Assembly (NCBI RefSeq): GCF_022698165.1
Contig: NZ_JALDAY010000002.1
Location: 186,001-250,000 of the forward strand
Direction: 5' to 3'
Source of the DNA: Streptomyces cylindrosporus
GTDB lineage: Bacteria; Actinomycetota; Actinomycetes; Streptomycetales; Streptomycetaceae
DNA length: 64,000 bases
Position numbers and translations under genes: made by a program
In this document: positions 8,202 through 17,604 of the stretch, in pieces
Position numbering within the stretch: the first letter of the stretch is position 1
Layout of the letters: the number at the start of each line of letters is the position of its first letter
The notes under the pieces: generated by a model
The model's input: only the letters and a program-made list of their open reading frames with translations
What the model was told of the DNA's origin: nothing
Databases searched by the model: none

Positions 8202-8296
8202 CTATATGGTGAGCAAAGAGCGCGGGGCTCACCCCCAACAAGCCGAGGTGCCACCGACGAGCAGATGTCGGCGGCACCTGGACCGGAGCGCAGAGC

Positions 8297-9670
8297 TCAG
8301 GCGGTCGCACCTTCCCTTGCGGTGGCACGCGCCTGCGTGGACTCCAGGGAGCCTGCCACGGCGTCGTCGCCGCGCATCCGCAGCGCGACGAGGAAGGAGA
8401 CGGCGCAGCCAAGAGCGATGTAGGCGGCGACCAGGCTCCAACTGCCGTCGGCCCAGATCACCAACGAGCTGGCGATGAACGGTGTGAATCCACCGCCGAC
8501 CGCGCTCGCCAACTGGTAGCCGACGCCGGCGCCGCTGTAGCGGTACTCGGGACCGAACATGTCGGTGAACAGGGACTGCTGAACGGAGACCGCCATGTCG
8601 TGGGCGACGTTCACCAGCAGCACGGCACAGGCGACGATCAGTACCAGCGAACCCGACTCCATGGCCCAGAAGTACGGCACCGCACTCACCACACCCGCCA
8701 GAGCACCCCAGCAGTACACCTTGCGACGGCCGAAACGGTCGGCGAGGTAGGCGAAAGCCGGGATGGTCAGGACGGCGAGGCCGCCCACAGCCAGGTTGAC
8801 GTTGAGCAAGCTGTCGCGGTTCAGGCCCAGTTCGTCCGTGCCGTAGGCGAGGCCGAAGGTTGTCACCCCGTAGAAGGTGAACAGTTCCACGAAACGCAGC
8901 CCGATGATGGCGAAGAAGCCTTTGGGGTTCGACTTCACTGCGGCGATCAGGGGGACGCGGGGCTTGGTCTCCTCACTCATCGAGGCGACCTTCTTGGTGA
9001 AGACCTCGGACTCCTCGACCTTGGCCCGCACGACCAGGCCGACGATCACCAGGACCGCGCTGACCAGGAAGGGAACGCGCCAGCCCCAGGAGCGGAAGGC
9101 CGCGTCGGTGGTGGCACCCGACATGATCTTGGTAACGAGTGTGGCGAGGAGCAGACCGACCGAGGCACCCACCTGGACGCCGCTGCTGAAGAGGGAGCGC
9201 CACTTGGCGGGTGCGTTTTCCACCGCCATCAGCGCGGCACCGCCCCACTCTCCGCCGACCGCGAAGCCCTGAGCGGCCCGCAGCACGACCAGCAGCACGG
9301 GGGCCCAGACCCCGGCCTGCGCATAGGTCGGCAGTACGCCTATCAACGTGCTGGCCACACCCATGATCAACATGGTGAGGACCAGCATCCGTTTGCGGCC
9401 CAGCCGGTCTCCGAAGTGACCGAAGACGATCCCGCCCAGCGGCCGGAAGAGAAATCCAACCCCGAACGTGGCCCACGCGGCCAGCGTCCCGACGGCCGGC
9501 GAGGCGTCGGGGAAAAAGAGATCGCCGAACAGAAGGCCGGCGACGATGCCGTAGAGGAAGAAGTCGTACCAGTCGACAACCGCTCCCATGAAGCTCGCGA
9601 TCGCCGCCCTTCTCGCCACACCGGGGTTCGTGGACCCGGCGGCCGCGACCTGCTGTCGCTCCTTGCTCAT
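8297..9670 (-). CDS. MFS transporter, metabolite:H+ symporter (MHS) type
   Basis: This 457-aa protein has 12 predicted membrane segments. It starts at ATG 9670, with GGGAG 6 nt upstream. The N-terminal MGAVVDWYDFFLYG and the loop motifs GHFGDRLGRKRML and RAAQGFAVGGEWGGA are hallmarks of the ShiA/KgtP/ProP-like MHS group, which imports carboxylates or aromatic acids with protons. It lies downstream of the same operator type as the neighbouring dehydrogenase and is divergent from an IclR regulator. It probably takes up the compound that the dehydrogenase pathway uses. Confidence 0.9.
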   Translation of the reverse strand: MSKERQQVAAAGSTNPGVARRAAIASFMGAVVDWYDFFLYGIVAGLLFGDLFFPDASPAVGTLAAWATFGVGFLFRPLGGIVFGHFGDRLGRKRMLVLTMLIMGVASTLIGVLPTYAQAGVWAPVLLVVLRAAQGFAVGGEWGGAALMAVENAPAKWRSLFSSGVQVGASVGLLLATLVTKIMSGATTDAAFRSWGWRVPFLVSAVLVIVGLVVRAKVEESEVFTKKVASMSEETKPRVPLIAAVKSNPKGFFAIIGLRFVELFTFYGVTTFGLAYGTDELGLNRDSLLNVNLAVGGLAVLTIPAFAYLADRFGRRKVYCWGALAGVVSAVPYFWAMESGSLVLIVACAVLLVNVAHDMAVSVQQSLFTDMFGPEYRYSGAGVGYQLASAVGGGFTPFIASSLVIWADGSWSLVAAYIALGCAVSFLVALRMRGDDAVAGSLESTQARATAREGATA

Positions 9671-9864
9671 CAGATACTCCCTTGGAGGCTGCGCCTCTCG
9701 CGCCCGACCGAGCCGCACGAGCGGGGCGCGGCAAATGAGGTTCGGGACACGAATGGCTACGGTGGGGACGGATACCGGCAAAGGCGGGCGCTCGGCGGGT
9801 GTGGAGCGGCCGTACCGGCAAACCGGGCCATCGCCGACGGTATGGGGCGGCGACCCAAAGGTGC

Positions 9865-9922
9865 GGTCCACTCAGCGGAACGATTGGACCAAGTAGCGGA
9901 AACATACGGTTCGCCGTTTCCG
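9865..9922. promoter_or_regulatory. IclR operator region between MHS transporter and IclR gene
   Basis: GGTCCACT (9865-9872) and CGGAACGATTGGACCA (9876-9891) repeat the element found before the alcohol dehydrogenase. Immediately after comes an inverted repeat CGGAAAC (9897-9903)/GTTTCCG (9916-9922) with a 12-bp spacer. The rest of the 382-bp gap (9671-10052) holds the two divergent promoters and no gene that I can see. Confidence 0.6.
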
Positions 9923-10052
9923 GCTTCAAGGGTTACGACAAGATTTCTCAGTCTTTACGGTTCCAGAGATCCGCCTGGTGGACTACCGTCATGGCTGAGC
10001 GCGCCCCGCACCAGGGGCCGTCCATCGATGACCAGTGCGGGGAGGGACCTAC

Positions 10053-10847
10053 GTGGATGACAGGGACACAGCGGCCGAGGCGGTCAAGGAACCGAACGGC
10101 ACGGGCGTGCGCAGCGTACGGCGCGCTGTGGACATTCTGGGTCTGCTGAGCGAGGACCGTCCTGTCATCACTCTGCGCCAGATCACCGACACCACCGGAC
10201 TGGCCAAGACGACCGCACTACGCCTGGTCCAGACCCTTGAGGAGACCGGCCTGCTGTCATCCCACCCGCTGGGTTACACCGTCGGCCCCGGCCTGTGGCG
10301 CTGGGCCTACCTCGCCCGCAGCCAGTGGGAAGTGCCGCAAGAAACCCGCAAGGTCATGCGCGACCTCGCAGACAGGTCGGGGGAAACGGTCAACGTCTTC
10401 GTCGCCCGTGACGTGCGCCGCGTCTGTGTCGCACACGAGGAGAGCCCGCTCCCGCTGCGTCACGTCGTCGACGTCGGCGACGAACAGCCACTGTGGGCTG
10501 GCGCATCCTCCAAGATTCTTCTTCGCGACGCCTCCGAAACGCAGGCACGCCGCATTGCCGCCGCCTCCCCCCATGGCGAGACATACGCGCCACAGCTACT
10601 CAGCTGGGCGCAGGAGGCGGCGGACCGCGGCTATGCCGTCAGCAGCAGCGAGTTCGACGAGGGGCTGACTGCCGTCGCCGTCCCGGTGACCAACCGCTCA
10701 GGCAGGGTCATTGCTTCTCTCTCCGTGAGCGGGCCCAGCAATCGCTTCTCCTACGAGGCCGTCGAACGCTTCGCCACGGATCTCACGGAGGCTGCCGCGC
10801 TCATCTCCGCCCAGGGTTTCAGCCACCCCTTCAGCCAGGACCGCTGA
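10053..10847 (+). CDS. IclR-family transcriptional regulator
   Basis: This 264-aa protein starts at GTG 10053 after GGAGG. The N-terminal winged helix (VRSVRRAVDILGLLSED...LRQITDTTGLAKTTALRLVQTLEETGLL, residues ~20-75) and the C-terminal effector domain (GETVNVFVARDVRRVCV, GASSKILL, DRGYAVSSSEFDEGLTAVAVPV) are typical IclR. It is divergent from the MHS transporter and probably controls it, the alcohol dehydrogenase and itself through the shared sites at 8175 and 9865. The inducer is likely a small carboxylate or aromatic acid. Confidence 0.92.
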   Translation: MDDRDTAAEAVKEPNGTGVRSVRRAVDILGLLSEDRPVITLRQITDTTGLAKTTALRLVQTLEETGLLSSHPLGYTVGPGLWRWAYLARSQWEVPQETRKVMRDLADRSGETVNVFVARDVRRVCVAHEESPLPLRHVVDVGDEQPLWAGASSKILLRDASETQARRIAAASPHGETYAPQLLSWAQEAADRGYAVSSSEFDEGLTAVAVPVTNRSGRVIASLSVSGPSNRFSYEAVERFATDLTEAAALISAQGFSHPFSQDR

Positions 10848-11005
10848 ACCTGGCAGCGGCCCTTACGCCGGCAAGACACAGGGCTCGGAGGCGCGCCAAA
10901 GAGGCCTCGTCGGCCCCTGCCGGAGTGTCCCGCACCCGGAAGGTGCCGCGAGTCGGCGACGGCGAAAGGCGTCGTGTGGCCGCTCTCGCGGTACGAAACC
11001 CAAGG

Positions 11006-12790
11006 TCAGGATTCAACCAGGCGATAACGCGCCATCATGCAGTCGTCCTCGTGATCGAGGATGTGGCAGTGCCACACATAGCCCTGCAACGTATGGCTCT
11101 GCTGGTCCGCCTCCATCCCCTCCATCGAGTGTCCGCCCCCTGCGGCCTCCCATGTTGCATCCGGGTCGAAGCCGAGCTCGTCCGCCGAGGGGAACCGGAC
11201 CAGCACGCGCGTCACCATGCCCTCCGGGCAGGCAACGGTGTCCTTCGCCCCGGCCTCCCACGCCGCGGGCGGCTCCGGCTCACCCTTGAGGAACCGTGCG
11301 GGTGAGGGCGCCCACCGCGTGCCCTTCGGCGGTCGCGGATTGGCCAGCAGGTAAGCACCCAGCCTGAACTCCTGGCGGTTCAAAATCCGCATGTTCACCA
11401 AGTGCAGGTGCACCGGGTGTTCCTCCACCGTGGCGTTGACGATCTCCCACAGCTCCGTGGTGCCCTGCCGGGGCATCTCGATGTCCTCGTCGGTGAAGGA
11501 CAGGTTGTTCAGCGACATGCCCACCGGCGGCCAGCGCTTCAGGTCACCGTCCTGGGTCAGTGCGACGACACGCGTCCGGACGGGAGTCTCCGGGCGCGGC
11601 AGCAGAGGCGGACGTCCGGCTCCGCCGCGCAAACGGGCCGGCGGGGTCGCCGTGTGCCCGGTGACGCCGGTACCGATGAACCGTACGAGATGCGGGAGGG
11701 GTTCGGCGCCGCTGACGAGCTTGATGATCGGCACTTCCTCCTGGTCGTTGGTGAGCTCGACCCGCTCCCCCTTGGACAGCCGGGAGAAGTCGACAACCAG
11801 GTCGATGCGTTCGCCAGGAGTGAGCCGCACGGACGTGGTGAGCACCGAGGTGTCGAGCACGCCGCCGTCGTTGCCGACCACCCAGAACGCCATGCGGTTG
11901 CTGAAGAACAAGTGGTAGCTGCGGTAGTTCGAACCGTTGACCACCCGGAACCGGTACAGGCCCTTGGCGACGCGGTAATACGGGGAGACGACCCCGTTCA
12001 CCGTCATGAGGTCGCCGATCTGCCCCGGGTCCCACTTGCCCTCGGGGATGCTGGTCAGGGTGCGGAAGTTGAGCGACCCGTCCTCATGGAACCGACGGTC
12101 CTGAAGGACCAGCGGCATCTCGAACTCACCGCTCGGCAACCCCCAGGCGTTGTCCACCCCGCCGGTGTCGAAGCCGTCCCGCAGCAGGTACATCCCGGCG
12201 AGCCCGCCGAACACGTTGAGGCGGGTGAGTCCCTCCGCGTGATCGTGGTACCAAAGGTGGGCAGCCTCCTGGGGGTTGTCATAGCGATGGCGACGCGAGC
12301 CGCCGGGCACGAAGACGTCCTCGGGATGCCCGTCCATGTCCGGCGGCGCCACGGCCCCGTGCAGGTGCACCGATACCGGCGGCATGGTGCGGGCTGCCTC
12401 GGTGGCGCCGTGCAGTGAGGTGTCGATGTCCTTCGCGAACAGGTGCATGCCCAACTGGTTCTCGAACGTCAGCTCCAGGGATTCATGGGCATGTGCGTCG
12501 ACGGTCGGGCCGAGATACGCCTGACCGCCATAACCCCACGTGGGTGCGGGGTTGAGGTCCCGGTGGAACCGGTGACGCGCGCCGGCGACCGCCAGGGTGC
12601 GGTCGCCGCGGACCACCGGCGGCACGGGCAGTTCGTCGACGTAGGGCTCCAGGTAAGGGGACGGGAAGGTGCGCGGATCCGCGCTGTCCGACGCCTGCGA
12701 GAAGTACGGGTACGCCAGCCCCAGGCTGCCGGCCAGACCGGCTCCGAGTCCGGTCTTCAGTAGCCGACGTCGTGACAGGCGGTGCGACAT
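11006..12790 (-). CDS. Tat-exported multicopper oxidase (CotA-like laccase/bilirubin oxidase)
   Basis: This 594-aa protein starts at ATG 12790 with a twin-arginine signal (SRRRLLKTG, residues 6-14) and a hydrophobic leader, so it is exported folded. All four copper motifs are present: HLHG (142-145), WYHDH (180-184), HPVHLH (late) and HCHILDHEDDCM (574-585, with Met585 as the probable type-1 axial ligand). It should oxidise phenols or metal ions with O2. The length and the C-terminal HCH motif match three-domain CotA-like enzymes rather than the small two-domain Streptomyces laccase. It is divergent from a TetR gene with an inverted-repeat operator between them. Confidence 0.92.
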   Translation of the reverse strand: MSHRLSRRRLLKTGLGAGLAGSLGLAYPYFSQASDSADPRTFPSPYLEPYVDELPVPPVVRGDRTLAVAGARHRFHRDLNPAPTWGYGGQAYLGPTVDAHAHESLELTFENQLGMHLFAKDIDTSLHGATEAARTMPPVSVHLHGAVAPPDMDGHPEDVFVPGGSRRHRYDNPQEAAHLWYHDHAEGLTRLNVFGGLAGMYLLRDGFDTGGVDNAWGLPSGEFEMPLVLQDRRFHEDGSLNFRTLTSIPEGKWDPGQIGDLMTVNGVVSPYYRVAKGLYRFRVVNGSNYRSYHLFFSNRMAFWVVGNDGGVLDTSVLTTSVRLTPGERIDLVVDFSRLSKGERVELTNDQEEVPIIKLVSGAEPLPHLVRFIGTGVTGHTATPPARLRGGAGRPPLLPRPETPVRTRVVALTQDGDLKRWPPVGMSLNNLSFTDEDIEMPRQGTTELWEIVNATVEEHPVHLHLVNMRILNRQEFRLGAYLLANPRPPKGTRWAPSPARFLKGEPEPPAAWEAGAKDTVACPEGMVTRVLVRFPSADELGFDPDATWEAAGGGHSMEGMEADQQSHTLQGYVWHCHILDHEDDCMMARYRLVES

Positions 12791-12923
12791 CTCATCAACC
12801 CCTTGGTGTTCGTGGAGAAGCAGCCGGGTGCGGGCCGAACGCGTGAGGCCGTGAAGGAGCAGAGCACGGTTGTGGACACGACCGCAGCGGAGCGATGACA
12901 CGTCCCACCTGCACACAAGCCAA

Positions 12924-12947
12924 TAACTGAGTGGATGCTATCAGTTA
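12924..12947. promoter_or_regulatory. TetR operator between multicopper oxidase and TetR gene
   Basis: An inverted repeat TAACTGA (12924-12930)/TCAGTTA (12941-12947) with a 10-bp spacer lies in the divergent promoter. Overlapping TATCA/TGATA motifs and a repeated TGATAGAG follow at 12961-12986, up to the TetR start. Confidence 0.6.
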
Positions 12948-12992
12948 GATGAGGTCAAAATGATAGAGGCATATCGCTTGATAGAGTGAGGC

Positions 12993-13616
12993 GTGTCCAC
13001 TCAGATCCGGCCCCTGCGAGCCGACGCGGCCAGAAACGTCCAACGCATCATCGACGCGGCGCACGCCGTGTTCGTCCGGGGCGGCTACGACGTACCCATG
13101 GACGAGATCGCCGCCGAGGCGGGCGTTGGGATCGCCACCGTCTACCGCCGCTTCCCGCGCCGCGAGGATCTGGTCAAGTCCGTTCTGGAGCAGCGCCTCA
13201 GCGCCCGGCTGAACCCTGTGCTGGAAGCGATACGGCACGAGCCGGACACGCGCAGGGCCATCCGGCTCGCTCTTGAGGCAGGGGTGTCCGCTGCCGCGGA
13301 GGAACGCGGCACGCTCGCCGCCGCCTCCAATATCGGCGCGATGACCCTGGACGTCGCGCAGCGATTCTTCGAACCGGCGAGTCAGATGATCGAGCGCGGT
13401 CAGCTCAGCGGAGTGGTTCGAGCGGACCTCGTCGCCGACGACGTACCTCGGATCGTGCTGATGCTGGTGGGGACCTTCCCGTCCTTCGAACCCGGGTCGG
13501 ACGGCTGGCGCCGCTACCTGGACCTACTCATGGACGCCATCGCCCCACTGGATGGCCCCAGTCGACTGACTCCGCCACAGTCCCTGAAGAACCACACGCC
13601 GCCCATCGACCTCTAG
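12993..13616 (+). CDS. TetR-family transcriptional regulator
   Basis: This 207-aa protein has an N-terminal HTH at residues ~14-60 (ARNVQRIIDAAHAVFVRGGYDVPMDEIAAEAGVGIATVYRRFPRREDLVKSVL) and a helical ligand domain. The GTG start at 12993 lies directly beside the operator repeats. It is divergent from the multicopper oxidase and most likely represses that gene and itself. Confidence 0.92.
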   Translation: MSTQIRPLRADAARNVQRIIDAAHAVFVRGGYDVPMDEIAAEAGVGIATVYRRFPRREDLVKSVLEQRLSARLNPVLEAIRHEPDTRRAIRLALEAGVSAAAEERGTLAAASNIGAMTLDVAQRFFEPASQMIERGQLSGVVRADLVADDVPRIVLMLVGTFPSFEPGSDGWRRYLDLLMDAIAPLDGPSRLTPPQSLKNHTPPIDL

Positions 13617-13673
13617 GCCACGAGTCTCCGTGACCTGGACAGCCCTACTTACACACTCCTGGAATCGACCGGA

Positions 13674-14144
13674 TCAACGCGGGTCCTCGTCCATCCTCTG
13701 GACGATTCTCTCCGACATCTCTGCCAGCAACCGCAGCTCGGCGGGCGTGACGTGGTCGAGGAACAGCTCGCGCACCGCCGTGACATGTCGCGGTGCCGCA
13801 GTCTCGATCGCGGCCTGCCCTGCAGCAGTGATCACCACGTAGGCCCCACGTCCATCGTCCGGGCAGTCCTCCCGCACCACCAGCCCCCGTCCGGCCATCC
13901 GGGCGATGTGGTGGGACATCCGGCTCTTCTCCCACTCCAATTCACGCGCCAGATCCTGATAGCGCTGCCGCCCATCCCCCACATCCGTGAGATTGACCAG
14001 CACGGCATAGTCCGCGGCCGACAGCTTCGACTCCGTCTGCAGCCGGCGCGCAAGCCGGCCCTCGAGCCTCTCGTTCAGCCGGACGAAGCTCCGCCACGCG
14101 TGCTGCTCATCCGGCGTCAACCATGGCACTGCCGCGTCGTTCAT
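13674..14144 (-). CDS. MarR-family transcriptional regulator
   Basis: This 156-aa protein has a MarR winged helix: LSAADYAVLVNLTD, then recognition helix region YQDLARELEWEKSRMSHHIARM, wing GLVVREDCPDDGRGAYVVIT and a C-terminal dimer helix. It is divergent from an MFS exporter, a common arrangement in which the MarR protein represses a drug pump until a phenolic or antibiotic ligand binds. It converges with the TetR gene at 12993-13616 across a 57-bp gap. Confidence 0.9.
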   Translation of the reverse strand: MNDAAVPWLTPDEQHAWRSFVRLNERLEGRLARRLQTESKLSAADYAVLVNLTDVGDGRQRYQDLARELEWEKSRMSHHIARMAGRGLVVREDCPDDGRGAYVVITAAGQAAIETAAPRHVTAVRELFLDHVTPAELRLLAEMSERIVQRMDEDPR

Positions 14145-14487
14145 GAGGCCAAAGTGTAAAGCGGTTGACGAGTCATCCGCCTCGATCGGCGGCCGTAGGG
14201 CATTCAGCCTCGTGCCTCAAAGCCCTTGATCAACAGTCAGGCTGCGGCAGCGGTCATGTCCGTTTCGATTCGCCAGGCCAGTACCGGCAGCCCTCCTTAC
14301 CTCCGAAGCGCATTCTGGCCGTCTCCGACCAAGCACGGCGGCATCACCCGTACGATGCCTGTCATGCATCACCTCTGTGACTGACCAGCGATCGGTCCGT
14401 CGTCGTCCGCAGGCCACGGACCTTCACGACGTCATTCCGTCGTTCGTCCCGGTCATCGTCCGGGACGTCACACTGCTGGAGTCACTG

Positions 14488-15807
14488 GTGCTCTTCACCC
14501 GACGGCGCCCTCACACAAGTCTCGTCGCGCTCCTGCGCGACAACGGCGACTTCCGACGCCTCTTCTGCGCTTCCGCCCTCAGTCTGATCGGTGACTGGTT
14601 CACTTTCGTCGCCCTCAGCACCTTCATCTATCGCCATACGGGCTCGGCAGGCTGGACAGCACTGTTGTTCGCCGTCAACTCGCTACCCGGGGTCGTACTG
14701 CTGCCGCTGATCGGCCCGCTCACCGACAGGTTCGACCGGCAAAGCCTGCGCATCGTGTGTGACCTGGGCGCGATCATTCCAGTCGCCGGCCTGCTGGTCG
14801 CCTTTCACACCCAGTCCGTTCCACTGGCCCTTGGCTGCCTTGCAGGGCTGTCCGTCGCCGCCGCCGCTGCGGGCCCCATCCCCGAGGCCGCACTGCCGAA
14901 TCTCGCCACCTCCGGCGAACTGCCACTGGCACAAACGGCCCTCGGAAGCCTGTACTCGGCGGGCCTGTTGGTGGGAGCCGGCCTGGGCGGCGTGGTCTCA
15001 GCGGCATGGGGTGCCTCGGCAACTCTCGTCATCGACGGTGTGTCCTTCGCGGTCTCCGCGCTCCTCATAGCGAGGATCAGACAGCCGCTCTCCAAGGCGG
15101 TCACGACTCGTCGGATCCGGATGCGGGCGGATACGGCCGAACTCTGGACCTTTGTGCGGTCCACCCCCGTGGTATCCGCATTTCTGTGGCTGACTGTGGG
15201 GCTACGCCTCTGCTACAGCATGGTTGGTCTGTTACCTGTGTACGCGCTCGACCGCTTTCATGTCGGCGACGCCGGTGTTGGGGCCCTGTATCTGGCACAG
15301 GGGTTCGGCGCCGTACTCGGTCCCTTTCTCGGCCGGCGGCTCGCCGCCGGGTCGATGCGTCGGAGACTGCGCGCAGCCGGAGCCGGCCTCGCCCTCTTCG
15401 GGGTCGGCTATCTTGGCTTGGCCCAGGTCACCGCCCTTGGCCCCGGCACGGCCGCAGCACTGGTCGGCCACATCGGAGTGGGCGCGTGCGCGATCCTCGC
15501 TGTCAACGGCCTCCAGCTCGCGACACCCGACCACATACGCGGCCGTGTGATGGTCCTCGTCTTCGGCCTCTCGTCCGCTTTCCAAGGTGTGTCGTCTCTC
15601 GCGGTGGCGCCTTTGGCCACGACCATCGGCATGCCCGACACCACCCGGCTTCTCGCGGGGCTCGCTGTTGTCTACGCGTTCGTCTGGGCAGTCCGCGCAA
15701 CACGCACAGGGAATGTGCGAAAGATCGTCGAACCGGACACGGCCCACAAGGACACTTCCGACCACGCACACTGCCCCCGTTGCACTTCCGACTGCCCATG
15801 TGCGTGA
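14488..15807 (+). CDS. MFS exporter (MefA/enterobactin-exporter-like)
   Basis: The protein has about 12 membrane segments. The core starts at LLRDNGDFRRLFCASALSLIGDWF and continues with LPLIGPLTDRFDRQSLRIVCD, typical of the MefA-like MFS_3 group that expels macrolides or siderophores. I prefer GTG 14488 (GGAG 6 nt upstream, 439 aa). An earlier in-frame GTG at 14377 would add 37 residues but lacks a ribosome site. The C-terminus ends in an odd Cys/His-rich tail (HCPRCTSDCPCA), not usual for the family. The gene is divergent from the MarR gene at 13674. Confidence 0.82.
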   Translation: MLFTRRRPHTSLVALLRDNGDFRRLFCASALSLIGDWFTFVALSTFIYRHTGSAGWTALLFAVNSLPGVVLLPLIGPLTDRFDRQSLRIVCDLGAIIPVAGLLVAFHTQSVPLALGCLAGLSVAAAAAGPIPEAALPNLATSGELPLAQTALGSLYSAGLLVGAGLGGVVSAAWGASATLVIDGVSFAVSALLIARIRQPLSKAVTTRRIRMRADTAELWTFVRSTPVVSAFLWLTVGLRLCYSMVGLLPVYALDRFHVGDAGVGALYLAQGFGAVLGPFLGRRLAAGSMRRRLRAAGAGLALFGVGYLGLAQVTALGPGTAAALVGHIGVGACAILAVNGLQLATPDHIRGRVMVLVFGLSSAFQGVSSLAVAPLATTIGMPDTTRLLAGLAVVYAFVWAVRATRTGNVRKIVEPDTAHKDTSDHAHCPRCTSDCPCA

Positions 15808-15826
15808 CGCCACCAGCATGATCAGG

Positions 15827-15854
15827 GCGGGGCGAGCGCCCGTGTTCGCCCCGC
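15827..15854. terminator. Hairpin terminator after the MFS exporter
   Basis: Perfect 9-bp arms GCGGGGCGA (15827-15835) and TCGCCCCGC (15846-15854) surround a 10-nt loop, 20 bp after the exporter stop and before the convergent symporter. Confidence 0.6.
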
Positions 15855-15960
15855 TTCCATGTCGAAGACGTCTGGCCGGGCGCATCCAGGTAGCACTTCG
15901 TAAGCGCACCTGCAGCCAACGAGACAACGCCGGTTCAGCGCCGGAACATCTGCCCGTTCC

Positions 15961-17604
15961 TCATGGGGTCAGTTCCTTGCCTGTCAGGCTCTTGTATTCG
16001 ATGTTCCGGAAGTCACATTCTGGATTTTCCGGTGGCGTGACACTACCGAGCCAACCGAGGACAAACGCCGCTGGCACGGAAACAATTCCCGGACTCTGAA
16101 GCGGGTACCAATCGAAATGTACGTCCGGCCACAACGCGAAGGCGGTGCCGGAAATAGTTGGCGAGAAAGCTGTGAGAATGAGACAGATTGCGAGGCCGCC
16201 GTATACCGACCACAACATCCCTCGCTGATTGAAACGACGCCAGAAGAACGAGTAGATCAGTGCCGGGAAAATACATGACGCGGCAACACTCAGTGAAAAA
16301 GTGGCCAGGAACTCCATCGGGTACCGATGAGTAACGGCTGACAAAGAAAGACCCGAGATACCCACGAACACAGCTGTCCGGCGCACTCTGCGCACTTCCC
16401 TTCCGCGAGTCCCGAAATGTTCTCCCTTTTGTCGCGTGACCCCTCGCGCAGAAGCGTCATGCGTCAGCGAGACAGCGGCAGCGAAGGTCGCACTGGCCAC
16501 TGTGGTGAGGACAGCGAGGAACACGACACAGGCCACGACGGTGATGAGGGCAACACGCGCCGCCGAACCGTCATCGAGCACACCGGCAGCCAACGAGATG
16601 AAGGAAGACTGCCCGGAGACGTCGACCGCATAGAGGCTCTTACCCCCTACCACGGCGGAAGCCGCAAACCCGGCAGCGATCAGCAATATGACGAAGGCAC
16701 CGACGAGTCCTACAGCGATGCTCATGGAACGTCTCGCCGCGCGTCCGGTCTGCGAGGCGTTGACACGCAGGATCATCTGAGGCAGCACGGCCGCCCCGAG
16801 AATCACTACTATGTGGTTGCCGAGGGTGTTCAACGGTCCGAAGGCCTCGGTGTACGGCCAGAGCCCGGGGGCAAGATAATCGTCCGGTGCGACACTCCGC
16901 TCGATCGCAGCGGAAAGGAAGCGTCCGGGATCCCAGGAGAACTCGCCAAGAGTCAGGAACACTACCGCCGCAAGGGCCGCCAAGGTGACGGGCACTTTCA
17001 CCACGTGAATGAAGCTCGTACCCCGGAGGCCACCGACCACGGCGAGACAGGTGACGAGACCTCCCATCAGCACCGTACAGAGCACCTGGGCCTCAGCGCT
17101 CGGCAGCCCTATCAGGAAGGCGACGCTGACACCGGCGGCTCGCAGCTGGACCAAGAGCACCGGAATCGTGATGACCAACGTCACCAAGTTTGCGGCAATC
17201 CGAGGTCGCACCCCTGATGCACGCAGGGCGAAAATGTCACCGAGAGTATAGCGACCGCTATTGCGTATCCTTTGGGCCAGGATCAGCATCACGCCGAGTG
17301 TCAGCAAGCCATCGACGGCAAAGGTGACTCCGTCATAGCCGAAAAGAGCAACAACCCCGGAAGCTCCCAACAGGGTTAGAACCGAAATGTGCTCGCCCGC
17401 CATAGCGAACCCGTTAAACACCGGAGACAGCGAGCGGTTGGCGACGAAGAGCTTTTCCGGAGTGTCCTCCTCCACCGCTGCAAGCATGAGGAGCCACAGG
17501 AGAGTCGCACCGACGAAGACCATGAAGGCCATGATCACCGGTCGCCTGGCATCCGACCCGACCTGGTCGAATACGCCCGCGCTCAGGAAATCGAGTGTCA
17601 CCAC
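15961..17604 (-). CDS. Sodium:solute symporter family permease (ActP-like)
   Basis: This 547-aa protein has ~13 hydrophobic segments and the SSS-family core seen in acetate/monocarboxylate symporters: NRSLSPVFNGFAMAGEHISVLTLLGASGVVALFGYDG near the N-terminus, RYTLGDIFALR and ILGAAVLPQMILRVNAS. The start codon overlaps the stop of the DUF485 gene (GTGGTGA; GTG 17604 or 17601), giving the well-known DUF485-ActP pair. It imports a small organic acid with Na+ or H+. G/C bias is slightly lower than in neighbouring genes (for example, many AAT/ATT codons near the C-terminus). Confidence 0.88.
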   Translation of the reverse strand: MVTLDFLSAGVFDQVGSDARRPVIMAFMVFVGATLLWLLMLAAVEEDTPEKLFVANRSLSPVFNGFAMAGEHISVLTLLGASGVVALFGYDGVTFAVDGLLTLGVMLILAQRIRNSGRYTLGDIFALRASGVRPRIAANLVTLVITIPVLLVQLRAAGVSVAFLIGLPSAEAQVLCTVLMGGLVTCLAVVGGLRGTSFIHVVKVPVTLAALAAVVFLTLGEFSWDPGRFLSAAIERSVAPDDYLAPGLWPYTEAFGPLNTLGNHIVVILGAAVLPQMILRVNASQTGRAARRSMSIAVGLVGAFVILLIAAGFAASAVVGGKSLYAVDVSGQSSFISLAAGVLDDGSAARVALITVVACVVFLAVLTTVASATFAAAVSLTHDASARGVTRQKGEHFGTRGREVRRVRRTAVFVGISGLSLSAVTHRYPMEFLATFSLSVAASCIFPALIYSFFWRRFNQRGMLWSVYGGLAICLILTAFSPTISGTAFALWPDVHFDWYPLQSPGIVSVPAAFVLGWLGSVTPPENPECDFRNIEYKSLTGKELTP

